From the NCBI GenBank assembly GCA_900766865.1, contig CAAFXA010000492.1, positions 1 through 5,498 of the forward strand: a DNA stretch of 5,498 bases, in the 5' to 3' direction. A model generated the notes under the pieces. It was not told the origin of the DNA. It ran no database searches and saw only the letters and a list, made by a program, of their open reading frames with translations. Source of the stretch: an uncultured Akkermansia sp. (lineage in GTDB: Bacteria > Verrucomicrobiota > Verrucomicrobiia > Verrucomicrobiales > Akkermansiaceae). Position numbers and translations under genes: made by a program. This document shows, one piece after another, positions 1 to 5,319 of this stretch (position 1 is its first letter; every line of letters begins with the position of its first letter).

Positions 1-1373
1 TCAAAGTCATCAATATCATCTGCCCCATCAGCAAAAAGCTCATAGGCAATGGAGTCCACAATGGTAACCTCCGCAAATTGCCCTATCGGCAATGCCGGGT
101 CCACATGAATCGTCCCATCCACATCCGGTGCATCCCAGGGGCCACGGGCCAGTCCGGGTGCGTCCACCAGCACACGCATGGTCTTGCCTACGCATTCCTG
201 CCCCAGCTCATCGGCAATGCCTGCCATAATCATGGAAAGCTCGTTGGCGCGACGCTTACGGGTGGCATGGTGTACCTGCCCTTCCATTTTGGCAGCCAGA
301 GAACCTTCCTCCCGACTGTAGGGGAACACACCAGCACGCTCGAAACGGAACTCCCTTATGAAATCACGCAACTCTGCATGGTCCTCCTCCGTCTCGCCGG
401 GAAGGCCGCTGATGAATGTTGTACGCAGCCCAATACCGGGCACAGCTGCTCGAAGGTCCCGAATAAGGTTCCGGATATAGTCTCCATCTGTCTTTCGGCG
501 CTGCTCCTCCAGAATGTGAGCAGCAATATGCTGCAGCGGAATATCCACATACTTAACCACCTTATCACAAGTAGCAAACACATCAATAAGCTCACGGCTC
601 CAATGTGCCGGGTGTGTATAGAGAACTCGCACCCAGAAATCGCCGGGGATAGCATCTATCTCCCTCAGCAGAGAGGCAAGCGATTCGCCACGGGTAGAAT
701 CCACACCGCTGGTCTTGTCGGCCTTCTTCTCCCATTTATCCATACCATAGTAGGTCGTATCCTGAGCGATAAGGTTAATTTCCCGGCAGCCCTGTTCAAC
801 AAGCGCTCTCACCTCGCGCAGAATATTGGCCTGAGGGCGGCTGCGGTGTCCACCGCGTATGCGGGGAATCACACAGTACGCGCAGGCATGGTTACACCCC
901 TCGGCAATTTTAACGTAGGCCGTATGGGGGGCTGTCAGGCGGTAGCGCACATCACCGAAATCCGGCACCAGCTTCGACACCTTTGTCGTGTACACCTTCT
1001 CGGCGGTACCCGCCAGGCAGGAGGTCACAATGTCTGCCACCTCGCACACCTTGTCCACACCAATGAAGCAGTCCACCTCCGGCATCAGCTTCACTAAATC
1101 GTCCGCATAGCGCTGGGAAAGACAGCCGGCTACCAGAATTTTCTGACCGGCCGGGGCATCCCCGGCTTCGCGGGCACGGGTTGCAGCAAAAATAGTATCG
1201 ATTGCCTCCTTCTTGGCGGGGTCGATGAAAGCGCAAGTATTAATGAGCAACACATCTGCCTGCTCCGGTTCCGTTTTCTCGAATCCGGCCGTCAGAAGAC
1301 GGTCCGCCATCACCTCAGAATCCACAAGATTCTTCGCACACCCAAGAGATACTATAGCAAACTGAACAGCCAT
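1..1373 (-). CDS. rimO: Ribosomal protein S12 methylthiotransferase RimO (3' end beyond the left edge)
   Basis: This is a radical-SAM enzyme that adds a methylthio group to the conserved aspartate of ribosomal protein S12, in the cytoplasm. The window shows 457 codons without a stop. The N-terminal methylthiotransferase domain opens with VSLGCAKNLVDSE and has the expected three cluster cysteines at C12, C47 (INTCAFI) and C84 (VAGCLSQ). The radical-SAM CxxxCxxC motif is C160/C164/C167 (EGCNHACAYC), followed by IPRIRGGHRSR. Further family motifs are QDTTYYG, YVDIPLQH and TTFITGLPGET. A TRAM RNA-binding domain begins near residue 390 and runs to the edge. The family is usually about 430-450 residues, so only a short tail should be missing. 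LGCAKNLVDSE and QDTTYYG favour RimO over its tRNA-modifying relative MiaB. The ATG at 1373 starts directly at the conserved N-terminus. It is divergent from obg, has no Shine-Dalgarno sequence, and lies 6 bases after a good -10 box. Confidence 0.97.
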   Translation of the reverse strand, partial: MAVQFAIVSLGCAKNLVDSEVMADRLLTAGFEKTEPEQADVLLINTCAFIDPAKKEAIDTIFAATRAREAGDAPAGQKILVAGCLSQRYADDLVKLMPEVDCFIGVDKVCEVADIVTSCLAGTAEKVYTTKVSKLVPDFGDVRYRLTAPHTAYVKIAEGCNHACAYCVIPRIRGGHRSRPQANILREVRALVEQGCREINLIAQDTTYYGMDKWEKKADKTSGVDSTRGESLASLLREIDAIPGDFWVRVLYTHPAHWSRELIDVFATCDKVVKYVDIPLQHIAAHILEEQRRKTDGDYIRNLIRDLRAAVPGIGLRTTFISGLPGETEEDHAELRDFIREFRFERAGVFPYSREEGSLAAKMEGQVHHATRKRRANELSMIMAGIADELGQECVGKTMRVLVDAPGLARGPWDAPDVDGTIHVDPALPIGQFAEVTIVDSIAYELFADGADDIDDF

Positions 1374-1379
1374 GCCCCC

Positions 1380-1408
1380 ATCATATACCAGCAACACTCT
1401 TTTTTCAA
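1380..1408 (-). promoter_or_regulatory. Predicted sigma70-type promoter of rimO
   Basis: On the minus strand, a -35 box TTGAAA (1408-1403) and a -10 box TATGAT (1385-1380) are separated by exactly 17 bases. Each box matches the consensus at five of six positions. The -10 ends 6 bases before the rimO ATG, so initiation at the usual distance would fall on the A of the start codon and give a leaderless mRNA. The promoter is inferred from sequence only. Confidence 0.6.
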
Positions 1409-1444
1409 GCGTAAACTCTCATTTGCGCTTGACATTAGTGTTGC
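1391..1444. repeat. Imperfect palindrome shared by the divergent rimO and obg promoters
   Basis: Two nested inverted repeats share almost the same axis. The outer arms are a perfect 8-bp pair, GCAACACT (1391-1398) and AGTGTTGC (1437-1444). The inner arms are an 11-bp pair, TCAAGCGTAAA (1405-1415) and TTTGCGCTTGA (1422-1432), with one T:G mismatch around a 6-base centre. The asymmetry between the sets is 6 versus 4 bases. The inner arms cover most of both -35 boxes and the outer arms lie in both promoter spacers. It could be an operator for a dimeric regulator acting on both genes, or the by-product of two similar promoters facing each other. Confidence 0.7.
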
Positions 1445-1457
1445 AATCCTTTAAGCT
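1429..1457 (+). promoter_or_regulatory. Predicted sigma70-type promoter of the obg operon
   Basis: A perfect -35 box TTGACA (1429-1434) is followed after 17 bases by TAAGCT (1452-1457). The latter is a weak -10 box matching TATAAT at positions 1, 2 and 6. The -10 ends 7 bases before the obg ATG at 1465, so the transcript would begin at or beside the start codon. The strong -35 and correct spacing support it; the poor -10 lowers confidence. Confidence 0.5.
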
Positions 1458-1464
1458 GCGCCCC

Positions 1465-2502
1465 ATGTTCGTAGATCACATTCGTATATTTGCCAAAGCA
1501 GGCAAGGGCGGAAATGGCCTCGCCAGTTTCCGGCGCGAGAAGTTTGTCCCCCGCGGCGGCCCCGATGGCGGCGATGGCGGCGACGGCGGTAGCGTCATCC
1601 TTGAGGTGAGCACAGGCACGAATGACCTGCGCAATTATTTCTATGACCCCAAGCTCATCGCCACGGATGGCATGCCCGGCATGCACGCGCGTAAACACGG
1701 CAAGGATGGTCGCACCGTCATCGGCAAAGTCCCCCCCGGTACCATCGTGTACCGCACCAATGCCGAAACGATGCAGGAAGCCACCTGGCTGGAGCGCGAG
1801 GGCGATGGCATCGAGTTTGAACAGATTGCCGACCTGACCGAACCCGGCGAGCGCTTTGTGCTCTGCCAGGGTGGCAAGGGTGGCCGCGGTAACTGGCACT
1901 TCCGCACAGCTACAGACCAGGCCCCTATCAAGTTTGAGTATGGCACCGAGGCCGAAAGTGGCGTTTTCTTCTTCGAGCTGCGCCGCATTGCCGATGCGGG
2001 CCTGGTAGGTTACCCGAACGCCGGTAAGAGCACCCTCCTGGGCGCTATTTCCCGCGCCACTCCCAAGGTAGCCAGTTATCCCTTCACCACCCTGCAGCCG
2101 ATTGTGGGTGTCGTGGAGTTCGAGGATTATTCCCGTTGCATTGTAGCGGACATTCCCGGCATTATCGAGGGCGCTTCGGAAAACCGAGGGCTGGGCCACG
2201 AGTTCCTGCGTCACATCATGCGCTGCCAGGTTCTGCTCTTTGTGGTGGATATGACCGGATTGGAGCATGACCCCGTTGAGGCTATCCAGACCCTGCGTAA
2301 GGAAGTCAAGCTGTATTCTGAGGAGCTGGCCGAGCGCCGATGGATTATTCTGGCCAACAAGATGGACGACCCCACCGCCGTGGAAAATCTGGAAATCCTG
2401 CGCCAGCGCTTCCCCAAGATTGAGATTCTTCCTATCTCTGCAGCCATGGGCGATGGCATCCCCGCATTCAAGGCACGCCTCAAAACCCTGCTTTCCGAGT
2501 AA
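1465..2502 (+). CDS. obg: GTPase Obg (CgtA), short form without the C-terminal extension
   Basis: Obg is an essential GTPase that binds the 50S subunit late in its assembly and links ribosome production to the guanine-nucleotide pool. This protein has 345 residues. The N-terminal Obg fold (about 1-160) carries the glycine-rich GGPDGGDGGDGG at 31-42. The G domain shows G1 GYPNAGKST (182-190), G2 FTT (207-209), G3 DIPG (229-232), G4 NKMD (298-301) and G5 ISA (324-326). It ends just after the G domain, so it lacks the variable acidic C-terminal region of E. coli ObgE (390 residues). Compared with E. coli it has about 18 extra residues between ETM (101-103) and the GG at 136-137. The frame is open from an ATG at 1372, but that would overlap the rimO start and add 31 unconserved residues. 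Conservation begins at MFVDHIRIFAKAG, which fixes the start at 1465. No Shine-Dalgarno sequence is visible. The stop overlaps the next ATG by one base (TAATG). Confidence 0.98.
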   Translation: MFVDHIRIFAKAGKGGNGLASFRREKFVPRGGPDGGDGGDGGSVILEVSTGTNDLRNYFYDPKLIATDGMPGMHARKHGKDGRTVIGKVPPGTIVYRTNAETMQEATWLEREGDGIEFEQIADLTEPGERFVLCQGGKGGRGNWHFRTATDQAPIKFEYGTEAESGVFFFELRRIADAGLVGYPNAGKSTLLGAISRATPKVASYPFTTLQPIVGVVEFEDYSRCIVADIPGIIEGASENRGLGHEFLRHIMRCQVLLFVVDMTGLEHDPVEAIQTLRKEVKLYSEELAERRWIILANKMDDPTAVENLEILRQRFPKIEILPISAAMGDGIPAFKARLKTLLSE

Positions 2503-3254
2503 TGAAAGTCGCGATTCTCAGCGACATACATGCCAATCTGGAAGCTCTGCAGGCCGTGTTGGCGGATGCCGCGCAACACGACGTGGCCGAGTATGCCGGG
2601 TTGGGGGATGTTATCGGCTTTAACGGCGACCCCGCAGCCTGCGTAGAGCTGGCCATGCCTCTTTTCAACGTTGCTGTAAGGGGAAACCATGAAGAGGCCT
2701 TGCTGCAACGCGGCCTCTTCGGCGTACCGCTCTACACGGCCATGATGGATCGCACCGCAGCCATGCTGGGTGCGGAGCTGGTAGCCTGCCTGCGCCCCCT
2801 GCCCCGCAAGGCCACCCGCAGCGGTATTACCTATGTTCACGCCTCCCCTGCAACTGAAGGGTGGCAGCGTATTGCCACAGTACCGGAGGCCCGCGAGGCG
2901 TTCACCCAGTTCGGCGGCAACTTATGCTTCTTCGGGCATACCCACCGCCCGGCCATCTTCAGCCAGAAGGATGGCAAAGTCAACATTGTTCCTGTAGTGT
3001 ATGGAGAGAACGCCTCTTTTACGCTGCAGCTGGAGGCAGATTGCCGCTACCTCATTAACCCCGGTTCCGTAGGCCAGCCCCGAGACCTGGATTACCGCGC
3101 AGCCTATGGCATCTACGATGCCGAGAGCAACACTCTTACTCTGCGCCGTGTAGACTATGATGTGGAAACAGCTGCTGCAAAAATCTCCCGCACAGGTTTA
3201 CCTGATTCCTTCGCCGAAGACCTGAAGCGCGGGCATACTCCCACCGGAGACTGA
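2502..3254 (+). CDS. Calcineurin-like metallophosphoesterase
   Basis: This 250-residue protein is predicted to be a soluble, cytoplasmic two-metal phosphoesterase of the compact YfcE/MJ0936-like type. The metal-binding motifs are in order: DIH (D8, H10) in the opening MKVAILSDIHANLEAL, GD (35-36), GNHE (61-64), H113 in YVHAS, and GHTH (145-148). NPGSVGQPRD (186-194) is typical of this subfamily. No signal peptide or membrane segment is present, and the length is normal. The substrate cannot be read from the sequence; relatives hydrolyse phosphodiesters or phosphomonoesters in vitro. Its ATG shares its A with the obg stop, and its own stop shares a base with the next ATG, so it is probably translationally coupled in a three-gene operon. 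No separate Shine-Dalgarno sequence is apparent. Linkage to obg hints at nucleotide or ribosome-related metabolism, but that is only inference. Confident on family, unsure of role. Confidence 0.93.
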   Translation: MKVAILSDIHANLEALQAVLADAAQHDVAEYAGLGDVIGFNGDPAACVELAMPLFNVAVRGNHEEALLQRGLFGVPLYTAMMDRTAAMLGAELVACLRPLPRKATRSGITYVHASPATEGWQRIATVPEAREAFTQFGGNLCFFGHTHRPAIFSQKDGKVNIVPVVYGENASFTLQLEADCRYLINPGSVGQPRDLDYRAAYGIYDAESNTLTLRRVDYDVETAAAKISRTGLPDSFAEDLKRGHTPTGD

Positions 3255-3766
3255 TGCGCCCCCCTCGCCTGACAGAATCCGGCAAACTGCTGGCGACCTA
3301 TGCTTTGGGCGGCTCACTCATGGGGCCCTGGGTACTGCATAACCTGGCCCTGCATCTCTATCCGCAGCTACGGACAGAATTGCGCCGGCAGGCATACCCA
3401 GAAGCAACCCATCTGCCAATATTCTGGTGGATTGCCTGGCTTGCTGCTTCGGCTCTCGGCTCCACGTTCAGCGAATCCCACATGGCCGCTGCTGCCATTC
3501 TCTATATTCTCTGCGGCTGGGTACAAGCGGTATTCTTCATCCTCATCGCCCGACTTTACCCACAGGGGCTGCCGCATGTCCACCCTCGCTACCGCCACTA
3601 CATCCTCAACGAATGTATGGAGGTGTGGCTGCCGGGCACCATTGCGCTCCCCCTGTTGTTGCTCGCCGCAGGCTGCAGCATAACCACCTGCCTGGGAGGC
3701 GTACTGAGCATCCCGACACTCGCCCTGCTCAGGGTGTTTGCCGGGCGGCTGAGACACCGGCTATAA
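3254..3766 (+). CDS. Small integral membrane protein of unknown function
   Basis: I do not recognise this 170-residue protein. It reads as a polytopic inner-membrane protein. Hydrophobic stretches lie at about 12-30 (weak), 54-70, 78-100 and 124-163, the last long enough for two helices around a short turn. A basic, histidine-containing loop at about 106-116 (PHVHPRYRHY) precedes ILNECMEVWLPG. The C-terminus is arginine-rich (GRLRHRL), suggesting a cytoplasmic end. The ATG shares one base with the phosphoesterase stop (TGATG), and a GGAGA (3246-3250) lies just upstream, somewhat too close for an ideal ribosome site. This coupling is the main reason to believe the frame, since two other plus-strand frames are also open here. 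No catalytic motif is visible. It is the last gene of the obg unit and is convergent with the lipoprotein gene. Confidence 0.7.
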   Translation: MRPPRLTESGKLLATYALGGSLMGPWVLHNLALHLYPQLRTELRRQAYPEATHLPIFWWIAWLAASALGSTFSESHMAAAAILYILCGWVQAVFFILIARLYPQGLPHVHPRYRHYILNECMEVWLPGTIALPLLLLAAGCSITTCLGGVLSIPTLALLRVFAGRLRHRL

Positions 3767-3798
3767 CCTTCCCTGATGATGCACATTTCTGAGCCGCC
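3744..3798. terminator. Weak inverted repeat between convergent genes (possible terminator)
   Basis: The 32-bp gap between the two convergent stop codons contains no compact hairpin with a T-tract. The only pairing I see is GGCGGCT (3744-3750, inside the membrane-protein gene) with AGCCGCC (3792-3798), a 7-bp stem with a 41-base loop and no T-run. It is a poor terminator candidate. Transcription may end by Rho or by collision. Confidence 0.15.
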
Positions 3799-4371
3799 TC
3801 AATTGTAATTCAGCTCTATACTCGTCTGAAAATAATCTTTGAGCAAATCCAGCCGTGGCGAGTCCGAGCACTTCAGCAAGACTGAGGCACTGGTAGCCAT
3901 GGCCTCCATGTGAACAATCTCGCCATCTATTTCCTGGACCTCCCGCATCCGCATGGCATCGATGAAAAGTTGAATCTTATAATCCCGCCCATTCTCGCTC
4001 CCCTCGCAGGTGAAATTCAGGGCAGACATTGTATCCCCGGTGCTTTCATTTCTCTGGAGCCACGTTCCACCTGTAAATCTGAGCGGACTCACAGAAAGAG
4101 ATGGTATATTCAGAAAACACTCATCTATATTTCCGGTCACACTTCCACCTTCAGCGCGGAACTTGAAGGTCAGAGAAAATTCCCCTATCCCATCACCATA
4201 AATTGAGCCGGTGCTCAACGCACAGGTGCGAACCGCCAGAGGTGCCTCCGGAGCGGAGGGTACTATCGTTTCCGGGGCCTGCGTCGTTTCACCGGAACCA
4301 CCACCACCGCCACCACAGGAGAACAGGAAACCAGTGGCCAGAATACAGGAAAGAGTGCGTATCAGCTTCAT
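3799..4371 (-). CDS. Putative small lipoprotein with a polyglycine linker, function unknown
   Basis: This is a predicted exported lipoprotein of 190 residues from the chosen start. MKLIRTLSCILATGFLFSC is a classic lipoprotein signal: two basic residues, a hydrophobic core and lipobox L16-F17-S18-C19, with C19 as the lipidated residue. Six glycines and an S/E/T/P/A-rich linker (about 20-47) follow. The remaining domain (about 48-190) has four cysteines (C50, C85, C122, C168), an even number that would allow two periplasmic disulfides, and looks beta-rich. I recognise no family. The frame is open to an upstream ATG at 4419, but starting there puts 16 hydrophilic residues before the signal peptide, and a possible promoter overlaps that spot, so 4371 is preferred. 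No Shine-Dalgarno sequence is seen. There is no acidic residue right after the lipid cysteine, which in enterobacterial rules would favour the outer membrane; whether that rule applies here is unknown. Confidence 0.8.
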   Translation of the reverse strand: MKLIRTLSCILATGFLFSCGGGGGGSGETTQAPETIVPSAPEAPLAVRTCALSTGSIYGDGIGEFSLTFKFRAEGGSVTGNIDECFLNIPSLSVSPLRFTGGTWLQRNESTGDTMSALNFTCEGSENGRDYKIQLFIDAMRMREVQEIDGEIVHMEAMATSASVLLKCSDSPRLDLLKDYFQTSIELNYN

Positions 4372-4419
4372 ATCGGAGAGAGTATGTGTCAGCAAAGCGC
4401 CATGAGCGTTCCACCTCAT

Positions 4420-4447
4420 AGTCTAGCACTCTTCTGCAAAATTGCAA
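4420..4447 (-). promoter_or_regulatory. Possible promoter of the lipoprotein gene
   Basis: On the minus strand, TTGCAA (4447-4442) and TAGACT (4425-4420) are 16 bases apart. Each matches its consensus at four of six positions, and TGC directly before TAGACT fits an extended -10. Initiation near 4413 would give a leader of about 42 bases and exclude the upstream ATG at 4419. The 92-bp gap (4372-4463) holds no clear terminator for the ABC gene, so read-through from it is also possible. Confidence 0.35.
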
Positions 4448-4463
4448 TAATTTTCCGAAAAAA

Positions 4464-5249
4464 TTACTCTATCACCGTCCACAAACGGCCATTTCGAGCT
4501 TTGATAAGCCGGATATCGAGCTCAAAAGCCGCTCTCAGGTTATCTTCCGTAAGCACATCTTCCCTCGCGCCATAGGAGAGGATATTCCCCTGACGCAGAA
4601 TCATCCCGCGGGAGAATACCGGCAGAATATCCTCAATGCGCTGAGTTATGAAAATAATGGTAAGCTGCGGATGGGTCGCGGCCAACTCCTCGATAGTATG
4701 AAGCAGAAACTCACGCCCGGCAATATCCAGATACACACTCGGCTCATCCAGAATCATCAGCTCCGGATCCGTCATCAACGCACGGGCAATCAACACCTTC
4801 ACCTGCTCGCCGCTGCTCATTGTAGCAACAGTGCGCTCCATGAGATGCTCCGCTCGCAAGCTGGCCATCAACGCCGCAGCCTTAGCCTCCTCCGCCGGCG
4901 TCGCCTCCCGGTACAGGCCGATTGTGGCATCCGGCCCGGACAATACCATCTCCCGCCCGGTCCACTCGCGATCCCCGAGCCACTGGTGCATCAGCGGGCT
5001 CACCCAGGCAATGCGCTTGCGCAGCTCCTGCAGATTCACCGTTCCGAAACGCTTTCCCAGCACCTCAACCGTGGCACCGAATACCGGCCAGGCATAGCCC
5101 ATAAGCATACGCACGAGCGTGGTCTTGCCCGCCCCGTTGGCGCCGAGGATGAAGCAGCGCTCACCACGCTTCACCTCCCAGCTGATATTGTGCAGAATCT
5201 CCCGCCCGGAGAGAAAAACCTTTGCGTCTCTTACAGTAACGGCATTCAT
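4464..5249 (-). CDS. Stand-alone ABC ATPase, YlmA/ModF-like
   Basis: This 261-residue protein is a single ATP-binding cassette with no permease gene beside it in the window. Walker A is GANGAGKT (36-43), the signature is MSSGE (144-148), and Walker B is LMILDE (164-169) with the catalytic glutamate E169. The D-loop is SVYLD (171-175). NLQELRKRIAWVS (72-84) and VLSGPDATIGLY (102-113) resemble the B. subtilis YlmA / COG1119 group, named after the molybdate-associated ModF but mostly uncharacterised. Two positions are unusual: the usual Q-loop glutamine is P85 (the nearest Gln is Q89), and the switch histidine is replaced by glutamine, Q203, in ITQRIEDI. No signal or membrane segment is present, so it is cytoplasmic. 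Its start lies 13 bp after the tsf terminator T-run, and no promoter or Shine-Dalgarno sequence is apparent; the leader is pyrimidine-rich then A-rich. A transport substrate cannot be assigned, and a non-transport role is possible. Confidence 0.93.
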   Translation of the reverse strand: MNAVTVRDAKVFLSGREILHNISWEVKRGERCFILGANGAGKTTLVRMLMGYAWPVFGATVEVLGKRFGTVNLQELRKRIAWVSPLMHQWLGDREWTGREMVLSGPDATIGLYREATPAEEAKAAALMASLRAEHLMERTVATMSSGEQVKVLIARALMTDPELMILDEPSVYLDIAGREFLLHTIEELAATHPQLTIIFITQRIEDILPVFSRGMILRQGNILSYGAREDVLTEDNLRAAFELDIRLIKARNGRLWTVIE

Positions 5250-5262
5250 TTTTTAAGGAAAG

Positions 5263-5297
5263 AAAAAGGCACGGAGCGGGGATTTGCGCTCCGTGCC
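5263..5297 (-). terminator. Intrinsic terminator of tsf
   Basis: On the minus strand, a perfect 11-bp GC-rich stem (5297-5287 paired with 5278-5268) with an 8-base loop (5286-5279) is followed immediately by TTTTT (5267-5263), then C and TTT. It sits 22 bp after the tsf stop codon and 13 bp before the ATG of the ABC gene. This is a strong Rho-independent terminator by structure. Confidence 0.93.
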
Positions 5298-5307
5298 CTG
5301 ATATCAG
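5298..5307. repeat. 10-bp perfect palindrome after tsf
   Basis: CTGATATCAG lies between the tsf stop codon and its terminator stem. It is the only other symmetric element in this gap. It may be chance or a small binding site; nothing else supports a function. Confidence 0.3.
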
Positions 5308-5319
5308 TAATATGGTAAA

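Noticed and set aside
78..1097. A 339-codon open frame on the plus strand.
   Set aside because: It lies entirely antisense to rimO, whose frame carries all catalytic motifs. The antisense product is histidine- and cysteine-rich with no recognisable domain, as expected for a shadow of a GC-rich gene.
1372..1464. A 31-residue N-terminal extension of Obg from the ATG at 1372.
   Set aside because: That ATG overlaps the rimO start codon, and the extension would run through the promoter region. Obg conservation begins at the internal Met encoded at 1465.
1555..1596. Tandem GGCGGCGATGGC-like repeats near the start of obg.
   Set aside because: They encode the conserved glycine-rich GGPDGGDGGDGG of the Obg fold, so the repetition comes from protein sequence and is not an independent element.
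1435..2268. A 277-codon minus-strand open frame.
   Set aside because: It is antisense to obg. The alanine- and glycine-rich composition is the reverse reading of the Obg coding sequence, with no domain of its own.
3427..3792. Alternative plus-strand frames (3300-3683 and 3427-3792) overlapping the membrane-protein gene.
   Set aside because: They lack a coupled start, have erratic composition and run through the hydrophobic segments out of frame. The 3254 start overlaps the preceding stop codon and gives coherent membrane helices.
4372..4419. An extended start of the lipoprotein at the ATG at 4419.
   Set aside because: It would place 16 hydrophilic residues before a textbook lipoprotein signal peptide, and a possible -10 box ends directly before that ATG.
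4441..4463. AT-rich inverted repeat (AAAATT / AATTTT) after the ABC stop codon, considered as a terminator.
   Set aside because: The stem is short and made only of A:T pairs, and the T-run precedes rather than follows it, so it is not a credible terminator for the ABC gene.
4671..5318. A 215-codon plus-strand open frame.
   Set aside because: It is antisense to the ABC ATPase and runs through the tsf terminator hairpin. It has no domain signal.
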